Of a stretch of DNA of 64,000 nucleotides, positions 30,510 through 40,420 are shown one piece after another. A program made the translations under genes and the position numbers. Location: positions 62,001 through 126,000 of the forward strand of contig JAJVIQ010000019.1 of the NCBI GenBank assembly GCA_022071965.1, read 5' to 3'. The notes beneath the pieces are model-generated. The model did not search any database. It saw only the letters and a list, made by a program, of their open reading frames with translations, and was not told the DNA's origin. The stretch's first letter is position 1; each line of letters opens with the position of its first letter. Source of the DNA: Gammaproteobacteria bacterium (GTDB taxonomy: Bacteria; Pseudomonadota; Gammaproteobacteria; JAJPIJ01).

Positions 30510-31424
30510 CTATGATACGGCGATCGCTGGCTGCGCAAAAGAGATGGGCGCGGCCTTCTCGTCGGAAAACGTAACGACTTCAAACGCTTGTGCGTTCGCC
30601 AAAAGGGCACGCAGCAGCCGGTTATTCAATTCGTGACCAGACTTGTTGCCGTGGAAGGCACCGATCAGCGTGTGCCCGAGCAGGTAGAGGTCTCCGATCG
30701 CGTCGAGCACCTTGTGCTTGACGAACTCGTCCTCATACCGGAGCCCGTCCTCGTTCAGGACGCGATAGTCATCCACCACCACGGCATTTGCGAGGCTTCC
30801 GCCGAGCGCAAGCTGTTTCTGCCGCAAGAGCTCCACCTCCCGCATGAAGCCGAAGGTGCGCGCGCGGCTAACCTCCTTCACGAATGACGTCGTCGAGAAA
30901 TCGATCTCGGCAAACTTGCTGGTCTGGTGGAAATAGGGGTGGTCAAAATCGATGGCGAACGACACCTTGAAACCCTCGAACGGCTCGAAGCGCGCGCTCT
31001 TCTCGCCATCCTCGATGACGACCGGCCTCCTGATACGGATATATCGTTTGGGCGCGGACTGCTCCTGCACGCCCGCCGATTGAATGAGAAACACGAATGG
31101 CCCGGCGCTGCCGTCCATGATCGGCACTTCCGCGGCAGTCAGATCGACGTAGGCATTGTCGATGCCGAGTCCCGCGAGCGCGGAGAGCAGGTGCTCAACG
31201 GTGGCCACGCGAACGTCGCCCTTGGCCAGGCTGGTGCAAAGCCGTGTATCGCCAACGTTTTCCGCGCGGGCGGCGATGTCGACCGGGGGATCCAGGTCAA
31301 TGCGCCTGAAAACTATGCCTGTGTCTGGCGCAGCCGGACGGAGAGTCATGAAGACCTTTTTCCCCGAGTGGAGCCCAACACCGGTCGCACGGATCGCGTT
31401 TTTAAGTGTTCTTTGTCGGATCAT
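30510..31424 (-). CDS. lpxC: LpxC, UDP-3-O-acyl-GlcNAc deacetylase
   Basis: 304 residues. Zinc ligands H78 ([10 protein letters not shown]), H237 and D241 ([10 protein letters not shown]) and the general acid H264 ([10 protein letters not shown]) are all present. It performs the first committed step of lipid A synthesis in the cytoplasm. GAGGT stands five bases before the ATG. Downstream of ftsZ at the end of the dcw cluster as in most gammaproteobacteria, with 130 bases between; an own promoter there is likely (see 31467-31472). Confidence 0.97.
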   Translation of the reverse strand: MIRQRTLKNAIRATGVGLHSGKKVFMTLRPAAPDTGIVFRRIDLDPPVDIAARAENVGDTRLCTSLAKGDVRVATVEHLLSALAGLGIDNAYVDLTAAEVPIMDGSAGPFVFLIQSAGVQEQSAPKRYIRIRRPVVIEDGEKSARFEPFEGFKVSFAIDFDHPYFHQTSKFAEIDFSTTSFVKEVSRARTFGFMREVELLRQKQLALGGSLANAVVVDDYRVLNEDGLRYEDEFVKHKVLDAIGDLYLLGHTLIGAFHGNKSGHELNNRLLRALLANAQAFEVVTFSDEKAAPISFAQPAIAVS

Positions 31425-31466
31425 CTGGGACCTCGAACCCCACCTTGCGGCAGAGCAGCAAAGTGA

Positions 31467-31472
31467 ATGATA
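31467..31472 (-). promoter_or_regulatory. Possible -10 box for lpxC
   Basis: TATCAT on the minus strand, 43 bases before the lpxC ATG, five of six to TATAAT and within an AT-rich patch of an otherwise GC-rich gap. No good -35 is visible, so the call is tentative. Confidence 0.3.
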
Positions 31473-31554
31473 TCACAATTGTTTCCAAACCGTACCTGAA
31501 CCGGCAGGCCCCGTATCCGCCCCCTGTGGCGGTCATTCACGACCGATTCCCGCG

Positions 31555-32751
31555 CTAATCCGCCTGGCGTCGCAGAAATGCCGGAATATCGAGATAGTTC
31601 GGATTTTCCACGTAATCCACGGCGACCCGCGAGTCACGCTTGCGCGGGGTACGCTCCCGTCCCGGCAACTCGCCCGGTTCCACGAAGCCGTGTTTGACGG
31701 CGACAGGCGCCGGCTGCGCGACGGGGGACATCACCGGGACCGACTGCACAATCGGCTGCGCAGCCGCCAGCACATGCTCTGCCGCCCGCTCCTCCCGACC
31801 CAGACCGGTCGCGACCACGGTCACGCGCAACTCGTCCGAGACGTTCGGGTCGAGCACCGTGCCCACGACGACTGTAGCGTTGTCGGAAGCGAAGTTTTTG
31901 ACCAGGGTGCCGACCTCGTCGAACTCACCGATCTTCATGTCGGGCCCGGCCGTGATGTTGACCAGGATCCCCCGGGCGCCGGCGATGTTCACATCCTCCA
32001 GCAGCGGACTGGCGATCGCCGACTCGGCGGCTATCCGCGCACGTTCGGGCCCGCTGCCACGACCAGTGCCCATCATCGCCATGCCCATCTCCTTCATCAC
32101 GGTGCGCACATCGGCGAAATCGACGTTGATGAGGCCCGGACGCGTGATGAGGTCGGCGATGCCCTGCACAGCGCCCAGGAGGACATCGTTGGCCGACTTG
32201 AAGGCGTCGAGAAGACTCACGTCGCGCCCCAAAACGCTCAGCAGCTTCTCGTTGGGAATGGTGATGAGCGAATCGACGAACTGGCTGAGCTCCTTGATCC
32301 CCTTGTTCGCCGCCTCGGAGCGGCGGCGGCCCTCCATGCCGAACGGGCGCGTGACCACCGCAACCGTCAGGACCCCGAGATCCTTGGCGACCTGCGCGAC
32401 GACCGGCGCGGCGCCCGTGCCCGTGCCGCCCCCCATTCCGGCGGTGATGAACACCATGTCGGAACCCTCCAGCACGTCGGCGATCTGATCGCGATCCTCG
32501 AGGGCCGCCTGCCGTCCCACCTCCGGATCGGCGCCCGCGCCGAGTCCCTTCGTGATGTTCTTTCCGAGTTGCAGCGTCATGCGCGCGGCTGACATCTTGA
32601 GCGCCTGGGCATCGGTATTGGCGCAGATGAAATCCACGCCCTCGATGTCCGCCGCCACCATGTGCTGAACGGCGTTGCTGCCACCGCCCCCCACGCCGAT
32701 GACCTTGATCACTGCGTTCTGATTTATCGTGTCCATCAGTTCGAATGCCAT
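31555..32751 (-). CDS. ftsZ: FtsZ cell-division tubulin homologue
   Basis: 398 residues. GTP-binding tubulin signature GGGTGTG at 107-113, the N-terminal VIGVGGGGSNAV, the T7-loop region (NVDFADVRTVMKEMG), and the C-terminal conserved peptide YLDIPAFLRRQ used to bind FtsA, ZipA and ZapD. The ATG at 32751 is preceded at four bases by GAGGAGGT, a near-perfect ribosome-binding site, and starts the conserved MAFELMDTINQNAVIKVIGV; an upstream in-frame ATG at 32793 is rejected. 51 bases after ftsA. Confidence 0.98.
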   Translation of the reverse strand: MAFELMDTINQNAVIKVIGVGGGGSNAVQHMVAADIEGVDFICANTDAQALKMSAARMTLQLGKNITKGLGAGADPEVGRQAALEDRDQIADVLEGSDMVFITAGMGGGTGTGAAPVVAQVAKDLGVLTVAVVTRPFGMEGRRRSEAANKGIKELSQFVDSLITIPNEKLLSVLGRDVSLLDAFKSANDVLLGAVQGIADLITRPGLINVDFADVRTVMKEMGMAMMGTGRGSGPERARIAAESAIASPLLEDVNIAGARGILVNITAGPDMKIGEFDEVGTLVKNFASDNATVVVGTVLDPNVSDELRVTVVATGLGREERAAEHVLAAAQPIVQSVPVMSPVAQPAPVAVKHGFVEPGELPGRERTPRKRDSRVAVDYVENPNYLDIPAFLRRQAD

Positions 32752-32802
32752 AAGACCTCCTCGCGGTGCGTCCGCCCCAGTGATTGACCCCAAGTTCGAC
32801 CT

Positions 32803-34038
32803 TCAGAAATTCCCATGAAACCAGCTCCTCATGCGCTCCCACATGTTCTTCAAGCCGCCGTCCACGCGCGGCGGATGCTTGCCCGCCGGCAAGACCTTGT
32901 TACTGAACAGGAGAAGGCCGACCGCCGTCGAATAAACCGGGTTGCACACGACGTCGGCCAGCCCGGCGACGAACTGCGGCACACCCTGCCGCACCGGGCA
33001 ATGGAAAACCTCCTCGGCCAATTCGATGACGCCATCCATCTTCGAGCCGCCGCCCGTGAGCACCACGCCCGCGGCGATCAGCTCCTCGAAGCCGCTGCGC
33101 TTCAATTCCGCGTGTATCAGGGAGAAGAGTTCTTCGTAGCGTGGCTCCACGACCTCGGCCAGAGTCTGGCGCAACAGTCGCCGCGGCGGGCGGTCGCCGA
33201 CGCTCGGCACCTCGATCGTCTCCTCCGCATTCGCAAGCTGGGTCAGAGCGCAGGCGTACTTGATCTTGATGTCCTCGGCGTGATGCGTCGGCGTTCTCAG
33301 GGCTACGGCTATGTCGTTGGTGACCTGATCGCCGGCGATCGGGATGACGGCGGTATGGTGGATGGCGCCGTCAACGAACACCGCGATGTCCGTCGTGCCG
33401 CCGCCGATGTCGGCGAGGCATACGCCCAGCTCGCGCTCGTCATCCGTCAGCACGGCCTGCGCGGATGCGAGCTGTTGCAGGATGACATCGTCGACCTCCA
33501 GCCCGCATCTGCGCACGCATTTCACGATGTTCTGCGCGGCACTCACCGCGCCGGTCACCATGTGAACCTTGGCCTCCAGGCGCACCCCCGACATTCCGAT
33601 CGGGTCGCGTATGCCTTCCTGATTATCGATGACGAACTCCTGCGGAAGGATGTGCAGGATGCGCTGATCGGCCGGTATCGCGACGGCTCGCGCCGCGTCG
33701 ATGACCCGGTCGACATCGTTCTGGGTTACCTCGTTTTCCTTGATGGCGACGATGCCATGCGAATTCAGGCTGCGAATATGGCTTCCCGCTATGCCGGCGT
33801 ACACCGAGCGGACTTCGCAGCCTGCCATCAGCTCGGCCTCCTCCACGGCGCGCTGTATGGACTGGACGGTGGAGTCTATGTTCACCACCACGCCCTTCTT
33901 CAATCCGCGCGAGGGATGCGAGCCGATCCCGACGACCTCGACCTGACCGTCTGCAGTGACCTCGCCGACCATTGCGACGACCTTGGACGTACCGATGTCC
34001 AGGCCCACGATCAGATTCTTGTCCGACTTCTTGATCAT
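32803..34038 (-). CDS. ftsA: FtsA, actin-like membrane anchor of the Z ring
   Basis: 411 residues, actin fold: phosphate-1 loop VGLDIGTSKVVAMVGE near residue 12, SHV-type 1C domain in the first half, and phosphate-2/adenosine motifs (ADIGGGTTDIAVF; VVLTGGGSKMDG). The C-terminal amphipathic helix (LKNMWERMRSWFHGNF) is the membrane-targeting sequence. It tethers FtsZ to the membrane and recruits later divisome proteins. Between ftsQ and ftsZ. Confidence 0.97.
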   Translation of the reverse strand: MIKKSDKNLIVGLDIGTSKVVAMVGEVTADGQVEVVGIGSHPSRGLKKGVVVNIDSTVQSIQRAVEEAELMAGCEVRSVYAGIAGSHIRSLNSHGIVAIKENEVTQNDVDRVIDAARAVAIPADQRILHILPQEFVIDNQEGIRDPIGMSGVRLEAKVHMVTGAVSAAQNIVKCVRRCGLEVDDVILQQLASAQAVLTDDERELGVCLADIGGGTTDIAVFVDGAIHHTAVIPIAGDQVTNDIAVALRTPTHHAEDIKIKYACALTQLANAEETIEVPSVGDRPPRRLLRQTLAEVVEPRYEELFSLIHAELKRSGFEELIAAGVVLTGGGSKMDGVIELAEEVFHCPVRQGVPQFVAGLADVVCNPVYSTAVGLLLFSNKVLPAGKHPPRVDGGLKNMWERMRSWFHGNF

Positions 34039-34050
34039 TGAATGCGACTC

Positions 34051-34809
34051 CTATCCCGCGTCATCGTCCGCTGTTCCGCGCGGGCGTATGGCGAATCCGT
34101 TGGTGTACCGCAGGTCGACGACTTCGCTCTGCTGCAGGCGATCGCCCACGCGCGGAAAGGTTGCGAGCAGCCGCTTCACGCGCCCTTCGAAATCGGCCCT
34201 CCCGACGACCACATGGAATCCTCCGTCTATCGAAAAGCTCCAGGCGCGCCTGTCCGAGAGCTCAACACGCCCGACGCGCAGCCCCAGTGGCCGGAACCAG
34301 TTGGCGAGCTGCCGGTAGCGGCTCAATACCTGCAGCTCGGTACCGTTCGGTCCGTGCAATTGAACGAGCCCGTGGGGGAATGTCCCGCGCGGCGCATGGA
34401 ACGCCTGGCCGCGGTCGTTCAGCAGGCTATCGTCTCGCCAGTAGGCTATCGCCCGCTGCTCGATGACCGTGACGCGCAGCTGATCGGGCCAGATGCGGCG
34501 GACGGCCACATCGCGGACCCACGGATCCGCCATCACCGCGGCGCGAATGTCCTGAACGTTGACGTTGAAGAAACCGCCGGTCGCCTCCGCAGCCACGACC
34601 TGATGCAGTCGCTCGGCGGACAGATGGCGGAACTCGCCATCGACGCGAACGCTGCGTATGGGCATGTTGTGCGGATTCAGCATCCAGTGCACCGCATAGG
34701 CGGCGAGCAGCAATGCACAGGTCGCCAGCACACCCCCTGCATAGAGCCCCCACGGGCGCTGCCGCGCAGGTTCCTTGCGTCGGTTGCGCGCACGTCCGAC
34801 GGTCATCAT
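34051..34809 (-). CDS. ftsQ: FtsQ divisome protein with POTRA domain
   Basis: 252 residues. Short basic cytoplasmic N-terminus, one transmembrane helix (GVLATCALLLAAYAVHWML, about 27-45), POTRA domain (IRSVRVDGEFRHLSAERLHQ onward) and a beta domain. FtsQ bridges FtsA/FtsK to FtsL/FtsB. ATGATG start at 34809/34806, overlapping the ddl stop. No ftsB is expected here. Confidence 0.94.
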   Translation of the reverse strand: MMTVGRARNRRKEPARQRPWGLYAGGVLATCALLLAAYAVHWMLNPHNMPIRSVRVDGEFRHLSAERLHQVVAAEATGGFFNVNVQDIRAAVMADPWVRDVAVRRIWPDQLRVTVIEQRAIAYWRDDSLLNDRGQAFHAPRGTFPHGLVQLHGPNGTELQVLSRYRQLANWFRPLGLRVGRVELSDRRAWSFSIDGGFHVVVGRADFEGRVKRLLATFPRVGDRLQQSEVVDLRYTNGFAIRPRGTADDDAG

Positions 34810-35735
34810 GGCGCTCCTCCGCGGCCCAGCGTCGATGACAGGATGCGCAGGACCAGCGCGGGGAAGTCGATCCCCTTCTGCCTCGCCGCCATCGGAACCA
34901 GGCTGTGACCGGTCATGCCGGGGACCGTATTCATCTCCAGAAACGAGTAGCTGCCGTCGGAACGCAGGATCGCGTCGGCGCGCCCCCAGCCACGGCAACC
35001 CAGGACCCGGAAAGCCGTCAGCGCATCGGACTGGATGCGCCGCTCCATCGCCGCGTCGATGCCGGCTGGACAGAAATACTTCGTGTCGTCGGTGAAATAT
35101 TTGTTCTGATAGTCGTAGTTGCCTTGCGGCGCCTCGATGCGCACCAGCGGCAGCGCCTCATCGCCAAGTATCGCGACCGTCAGTTCCTGCCCGGCGACGA
35201 ATTCCTCCGCAAGCACGAGGTCGTCATGACGGCGCGCCAGCGCCACCGCCGCCGGAATGTCCTCGATGCGCTGCACCTTGGTCAGGCCGATGGTCGAGCC
35301 TTCATGCACAGGCTTGATCACGAGTGGCAGCCCCAGCGTGTCGCGAAGACCGGCCGCATCGCTCGAGGCGTCAAGCAGCACGTGCCGGGGCGTGGGCACA
35401 CCACAGGACTGCCAGACCAGCTTGGTCCGCCACTTGTCCAGGCACAGCGCCGAGGCCATGACGCCGCTGCCCGTGTAGGGCACGCCCAGCGTCTCCAGCG
35501 CTCCTTGAATGGTGCCGTCCTCGCCGCCCCGCCCGTGCAGCACGACAAAGGCGCGGTCGTAGGCCCTGATCTCCACGATATCGCGCTCCGCCGGATCGAA
35601 GGCATGTGCGTCGACCCCGGCCGCCTGCAACGCCCCGAGCACGGCCTTGCCGCTGATGAGCGATATCTCGCGCTCCGCCGATCGGCCGCCCATCAATACG
35701 GCGACTCGTCCGTACTGTTGCAGCCGATCAGCCAC
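34806..35735 (-). CDS. ddl: D-alanine--D-alanine ligase
   Basis: 309 residues, ATP-grasp enzyme of the Ddl B type. Seen: VLMGGRSAEREISLISG near residue 13, LHGRGGEDGTIQGALE near 66, the grasp-domain lysine region LPLVIKPVHEGSTIGL near 140, and EMNTVPGMTGHSLVP at the end (metal-binding E and N). It makes the D-Ala-D-Ala dipeptide used by MurF. GTG start overlapping murB by eight bases. Confidence 0.97.
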   Translation of the reverse strand: MADRLQQYGRVAVLMGGRSAEREISLISGKAVLGALQAAGVDAHAFDPAERDIVEIRAYDRAFVVLHGRGGEDGTIQGALETLGVPYTGSGVMASALCLDKWRTKLVWQSCGVPTPRHVLLDASSDAAGLRDTLGLPLVIKPVHEGSTIGLTKVQRIEDIPAAVALARRHDDLVLAEEFVAGQELTVAILGDEALPLVRIEAPQGNYDYQNKYFTDDTKYFCPAGIDAAMERRIQSDALTAFRVLGCRGWGRADAILRSDGSYSFLEMNTVPGMTGHSLVPMAARQKGIDFPALVLRILSSTLGRGGAP

Positions 35736-36657
35736 GGGCCGCGCCGCCTCCCTGGGCTTCTCCGATAATCCGCACCTCTGGCGACAGACGTATGCCGCTG
35801 CGCATCTGCACTTCCTGCTGCACCAGATTGATCAGCGACTCCACGTCGCCGGCGCGTGCGCCGTCCTCGGTAATGATGAAATTGGCGTGCTTCTCCGAGA
35901 CGAAAGCGCGACCCACGCGCCTGCCCTTCAGGCCCGCTGCCTCGATCAGGCGGCCGGCATGGTCCTCCGGGGGGTTGCGGAAGACCGAGCCGCAGCTTGG
36001 CTGTCCGGTGGGCTGCGTGACGGAGCGCCGGGCGAGCAGATTGCGGATCCTCGTCTCGCCGCCCCCCTGCGCGTCGGGCTGCACGGCCAGCAAGGCCGCG
36101 ACAAACCACTCCTCTGTCGCCGGCATGCGCACCTCGCGGTAGCCGATGTCGAATTCCTTCCGCTCGCGCTTGCGCAGGGTGCCGCTGCGATCGATGGTCT
36201 CCACGCGCTCCACGATCGCCCAGGTCTCTCCGCCGAATGCGCCGGCGTTCATCGCCAGGGCGCCCCCCATCGAGCCGGGTATTCCGCAGAGAAATTCGGC
36301 GCCGGTGTAGCCGGCGCGCGCACTGGTGCGCGCGACCTTGGCACACGGAACACCTGCCTCCGCGCGCAGTCGACCCCCGCCCACCCACTCCAGTGCGGAG
36401 AGTCCGCCGGTGTTGATGACCGTGCCGCGCACGCCACCGTCGCGTACCAGAAGATTGCTGCCCAGCCCGATCCACAGCAGCGGCTCGCCCGCCGGCAGGG
36501 CGGCGAGGAACAACGCGAGATCCTGCATGTCCGCGGGTTCGAAATAGCAGTCCGCCGGTCCCCCGACCCGCCATGAGGTATGCCGGGACATCGGCTCATC
36601 GCGGAGCGTGCACCCGCGTAACCCATCGATCGTGCCTGCGCGTCCCGCGGCCATCAT
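35728..36657 (-). CDS. murB: MurB, UDP-N-acetylenolpyruvylglucosamine reductase
   Basis: 309 residues, FAD-dependent. FAD-binding text NTGGLSAL and [29 protein letters not shown] near residue 120, the catalytic serine region CGSVFRNP, and the C-terminal [10 protein letters not shown]. Reduces enolpyruvyl-UDP-GlcNAc made by MurA to UDP-MurNAc. The ATG at 36657 overlaps the murC stop (ATGA), followed by a second ATG. The type I insert is absent or short as in many proteobacteria of this size. Confidence 0.96.
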   Translation of the reverse strand: MMAAGRAGTIDGLRGCTLRDEPMSRHTSWRVGGPADCYFEPADMQDLALFLAALPAGEPLLWIGLGSNLLVRDGGVRGTVINTGGLSALEWVGGGRLRAEAGVPCAKVARTSARAGYTGAEFLCGIPGSMGGALAMNAGAFGGETWAIVERVETIDRSGTLRKRERKEFDIGYREVRMPATEEWFVAALLAVQPDAQGGGETRIRNLLARRSVTQPTGQPSCGSVFRNPPEDHAGRLIEAAGLKGRRVGRAFVSEKHANFIITEDGARAGDVESLINLVQQEVQMRSGIRLSPEVRIIGEAQGGGAARG

Positions 36658-38096
36658 TGCTTCCCCACCGAGGTCAGTCTCGGCCGGCGGCCATAGGCGT
36701 CCGCGAGTTTCTGCGCCATTGCGCCTATGTTGCCCGCGCCGAGTACGAGCAGGGCGTCTCCGTCCTTCAGTACCTTGGGCAGCGCGGCGCTCAATTCCGC
36801 CGGATCGGGCACGAAGATCGGATCTACCTGGCCGCGATTGCGTATGGCGCGTGCCAGCGAGCGCCCGTCGGCCCCGGCAATGGGCTTCTCGCCGGCGGGA
36901 TAAACCTCGAGCAGCAACAGCGCGTCCACTTCGCACAGCACGCGTGCGAAGTCGTCGATGAGATCGCGCGTGCGCGTGTAGCGATGCGGCTGGAACGCCA
37001 CCACGACGCGCTTGCCCGGCCACCCGGCGCGCAAAGCGGTAATGGTGGCTGCGAGCTCCGTCGGGTGATGCCCGTAGTCGTCAATCAAGATCACGCGCGC
37101 GCCGTGCACCTCCAGCTCGCCGTGCACCTGGAAGCGGCGTCCGATACCCTGGAACTCGGAGAGACCCTTCAGAATCGCCTCGCGCGGGACACCCAGCTCG
37201 GTGGCGACGGCGATCGTCGCCAGGGCGTTGAGGACATTGTGCCTGCCGGGGAGGTTGAGCCGCACCCGCAGCCACTCGTTGTCGTCGCCGCGCGCTACGG
37301 CAAACTCGGTGACCATGCCCTTCTGGGTAATATCGTGGGCGCGCAGATCGGCGTCGTCCCGCGTTCCGTAACTCACGATCGGTCTGCCTACCTCGGCCTG
37401 CAACGACCGCACGACGGCGTCATCCGTGCACAGCACGGCCAGCCCGTAGAACGGTAATCGCTGCAGAAACTCGAGAAATACGGCCCTCAACCGTGCCGGA
37501 TCGCCGTGGTAGGTCTCCATGTGATCGAGATCGATGTTGGTGACGATCGCCATCACCGGCGTCAGGTGCAGGAACGACGCGTCACTCTCGTCGGCCTCGG
37601 CAACCAGATAACGCCCCTCGCCCAGACGCGCGTTGGTGCCGATGCTGTTGACCCTGCCGCCGACGACGAAGGTCGGATCCAGACCGCCCTCGGCGAGCAC
37701 GCAGGCAACCAGGCTGGTCGTGGTGGTCTTGCCGTGCGTTCCGGCGACCGCGATGCCGTGCCGGAAGCGCATCAGCTCGGCAAGCATCTGAGCCCGCGGC
37801 ACGAGCGGGATACGCCGTTCGCGCGCCGCGATGAACTCGGGGTTCTCGGGCGTCACCGCGGTGGAATAAACGACGACGTCGGCGCCGGTCACGTTCGCGG
37901 CATCGTGACCCGTATGGATCTCCACGCCCAGTGACTGCAGATGACGAGCCATGGCGTTCATGCCGAGATCCGAGCCGGTGACCATGTATCCGAGGTTGTG
38001 CAGGACCTCGGCGATACCACCCATGCCAGCGCCGCCGATGCCAATGAAATGAATGCGGTGCACCCGCCCCATGGCTCCGCCGCGCCGCTCACGCAT
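36654..38096 (-). CDS. murC: MurC, UDP-N-acetylmuramate--L-alanine ligase
   Basis: 480 residues. N-terminal Rossmann fold ([17 protein letters not shown]), ATP loop [13 protein letters not shown] near residue 119, the Mur-ligase signature and C-terminal ADP-binding domain ([19 protein letters not shown]). Adds L-Ala to UDP-MurNAc. The ATG at 38096 has GGAGGTG five bases upstream, and overlaps the murG stop by eight bases; a later ATG at 38072 is less well placed. Confidence 0.97.
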   Translation of the reverse strand: MRERRGGAMGRVHRIHFIGIGGAGMGGIAEVLHNLGYMVTGSDLGMNAMARHLQSLGVEIHTGHDAANVTGADVVVYSTAVTPENPEFIAARERRIPLVPRAQMLAELMRFRHGIAVAGTHGKTTTTSLVACVLAEGGLDPTFVVGGRVNSIGTNARLGEGRYLVAEADESDASFLHLTPVMAIVTNIDLDHMETYHGDPARLRAVFLEFLQRLPFYGLAVLCTDDAVVRSLQAEVGRPIVSYGTRDDADLRAHDITQKGMVTEFAVARGDDNEWLRVRLNLPGRHNVLNALATIAVATELGVPREAILKGLSEFQGIGRRFQVHGELEVHGARVILIDDYGHHPTELAATITALRAGWPGKRVVVAFQPHRYTRTRDLIDDFARVLCEVDALLLLEVYPAGEKPIAGADGRSLARAIRNRGQVDPIFVPDPAELSAALPKVLKDGDALLVLGAGNIGAMAQKLADAYGRRPRLTSVGKQ

Positions 38097-39216
38097 ATGC
38101 CACCTCCATGCAATGCTCGACGACGGTGTTGGTGGCCTGCGGTCTGCCGGCTCGACGCGCCGCGATCGCCATGCGCAGGAGCTCGCGCGGCTCGGCGCTC
38201 AAGTCGCGGAGGATCTCGGCGAGACCTTGGGGGGTGAGGTCCTTCTCCGGGATCAGCAATGCTGCCTGCACGGCCGTGAGATACGCGGCATTGACCGTCT
38301 GGTGGTCGTCGACCGCGTAGGGGTACGGGATGAGGACCGAAGCGATACCGGCCGCGCTCAGCTCGGCGATGGTCATTGCACCCGCCCGGCAGATCACCAG
38401 GTCCGCCCACGTGTACGCCGCCTCCATCGCATCGATGAACTCCTCCACGCGGGACTCAATGCCCGAGCGCGCATACGCGTCGCGCGTATGCCCGAGCTTG
38501 CCGGCGCCCGCCTGATGCCAGACTTCAATCGCGGTCACCGCGTGCTGCCCGGTGCCGCTGGCGGCCTTGCCGAGTTCCGCCAGCGCTGCCGGAACGACCT
38601 CGTTGAGCACCCGGGCCCCCTGGCTGCCACCCAACACCAGGACGCGCATGCGGCCCGCCTCGCGCGTACGGCTCTCCGGCGGCAGGATGGCGGCGATCTC
38701 GGCGCGCACGGGATTGCCGGTATGCACCGCGCCGGGACGGCGGAAAGACCCTGGAAACGCCTCCATGAGGCGCGTGGCCAACGGCGCCAGCAGCCTGTTG
38801 GTATAGCCCAGCACGGCATTCTGCTCGTGCAACAATAGGGGCACGCGCAACAGCCACGCGGCCAGCCCGCCCGGACCGCTCACGAACCCGCCCATGCCCA
38901 ACACCGCCGCAGGTCGATTGCGCACCATCAGCAGCAGCGCCTGCGTCAGGGCGAGGAGCAGCTTCAACGGCGCGCAGGGGATGGCCAGCACACCTCGGCC
39001 GCGCAGGCCCGTCACGCTGATGGACAGCAGACGAATCCCGGCCTGCGGCACGATGCGATTCTCCATGCCGGTGCGGCTTCCCATCCACAGCAGCGGCACG
39101 CCGCGCTCGCGCAGCCGGCGGGCAACCGCCAGCGCCGGGAAGATGTGGCCGCCCGTGCCACCAGCCATGATGAGGACAGGCCTGCCCACGCGACGTGGCG
39201 AGAGGTCAGTTCGCAT
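38089..39216 (-). CDS. murG: MurG lipid II glycosyltransferase
   Basis: 375 residues, GT28 fold. The glycine-rich N-terminal loop [16 protein letters not shown] near residue 17, the second loop [16 protein letters not shown] near 190, and the C-terminal donor site [20 protein letters not shown]. Transfers GlcNAc from UDP-GlcNAc to lipid I. The ATG 39216 is preceded by GAAGGTG at five bases; it overlaps ftsW by 11 bases. Confidence 0.97.
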   Translation of the reverse strand: MRTDLSPRRVGRPVLIMAGGTGGHIFPALAVARRLRERGVPLLWMGSRTGMENRIVPQAGIRLLSISVTGLRGRGVLAIPCAPLKLLLALTQALLLMVRNRPAAVLGMGGFVSGPGGLAAWLLRVPLLLHEQNAVLGYTNRLLAPLATRLMEAFPGSFRRPGAVHTGNPVRAEIAAILPPESRTREAGRMRVLVLGGSQGARVLNEVVPAALAELGKAASGTGQHAVTAIEVWHQAGAGKLGHTRDAYARSGIESRVEEFIDAMEAAYTWADLVICRAGAMTIAELSAAGIASVLIPYPYAVDDHQTVNAAYLTAVQAALLIPEKDLTPQGLAEILRDLSAEPRELLRMAIAARRAGRPQATNTVVEHCMEVAYA

Positions 39217-40420
39217 GCGGCACCTTCTTCGACCAGACCCGTGGCGGCCGCCGGCTCTCATGAGCGGCACGCAACACCAGGGCAACCGCCACGCAGCTCA
39301 TCATGAGATTGTTCGAACCATAGCTGATGAAGGGCAGCGGCAGGCCCTTGGTCGGCAATACGCCCATGTTTACGCCGATGTTCACGAATGCCTGCAGCCC
39401 GAGCAGCAGACCCACGCCGTTGGCAATGTAGGACTGGAAGGCCCTGCCGCTGCGGAGTGCCTCGCCGCCGATGTGGAAACACCTCCAGACGACGAACAGG
39501 AACAGCACGATCACGGTCGCGGTGCCGGCGAACCCCAGCTCTTCGGCGATCACCGCGAACACGAAGTCGGTATGGACCTCGGGGAGGTAGAACATCTTCT
39601 GGATGCTCGAACCCAGGCCGACGCCAAACCACTCGCCGCGTCCGAAGGCGATGAGCGCCTGCGTGAGCTGGAAGCCGGTATCGTAGGGGTCCGCCCACGG
39701 ATCGGTGAACGTCATGAGGCGGGTGAGCCGGTAGGCCTTCAGCATGGCGACGGTCGCCAGCGCCGCGACCGCAACGACGCCCCACAGCGAGAACCGCTGC
39801 AACGATACGCCGGCCAGGAACAGCATGCCGAGGCAGGTCGTGAACAGCACCGCGGCGGCGCCGTAATCGGGCTCCAGCAGCAGCAGCACCGCGACGATCA
39901 TCAACACCAGGATGGGCTTGATGAAGCCGATGAACTGCGTGCGCACCTGGTCACCGTGACGGACGAGATATGCCGCCAGGTAAAGCACGACGCAGGGCTT
40001 GGCGACCTCCGAGGCCTGCAGCGTCAACGGGCCGATCTTCATCCAGCGCATGCTGCCGTTGACCTCGTGTCCGACCCCTGGGACCACGACCAGGACGAGC
40101 AGCAGCAGCGCGAACAGCAACAGAAAGCTGCTCAGTCGCTGCAGCATCTCCAGAGGCGTGCGCAGCACGCCGATCGAAAGACACAGTCCGATGCCCAGCG
40201 CCACCAGCTGGCGCCACAGGAAGTAGAGCGCATCGCCGTAGTTTCTGTCGGCGACGGTGATCGATGCGGAGGTCATCATCACCAGTCCGATTGCCAGCAG
40301 CGCAATGACGCCGGAAAGCAGCCAGGGGTCGTTGCTCGCGAAAGCCCCCTCGGGCTGCTGCGCACGCTCATCGCGCTCACGCCCGGCATCGAGGTCTCTG
40401 GCGGCCACGCCGGTGCTCAT
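39206..40420 (-). CDS. ftsW: FtsW, SEDS septal glycan polymerase / division protein
   Basis: 404 residues, about ten membrane helices. SEDS-family signatures: NGSMRWMKIGPLTLQASEVAK near residue 122, the catalytic-aspartate loop EPDYGAA near 185, YLPEVHTDFVFAVIAEELG near 275, and GLPLPFISYGSN near the end. Polymerises lipid II at the septum with FtsI. The ATG at 40420 overlaps the murD stop; upstream in-frame ATG at 40498 is not used. Confidence 0.96.
   Translation of the reverse strand: MSTGVAARDLDAGRERDERAQQPEGAFASNDPWLLSGVIALLAIGLVMMTSASITVADRNYGDALYFLWRQLVALGIGLCLSIGVLRTPLEMLQRLSSFLLLFALLLLVLVVVPGVGHEVNGSMRWMKIGPLTLQASEVAKPCVVLYLAAYLVRHGDQVRTQFIGFIKPILVLMIVAVLLLLEPDYGAAAVLFTTCLGMLFLAGVSLQRFSLWGVVAVAALATVAMLKAYRLTRLMTFTDPWADPYDTGFQLTQALIAFGRGEWFGVGLGSSIQKMFYLPEVHTDFVFAVIAEELGFAGTATVIVLFLFVVWRCFHIGGEALRSGRAFQSYIANGVGLLLGLQAFVNIGVNMGVLPTKGLPLPFISYGSNNLMMSCVAVALVLRAAHESRRPPRVWSKKVPHAN

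Noticed and set aside
31517-31532. Hairpin CCGCC...GGCGG after ftsZ as a terminator
   Set aside because: Only five pairs and no T-run on the minus strand; lpxC follows in the same direction.
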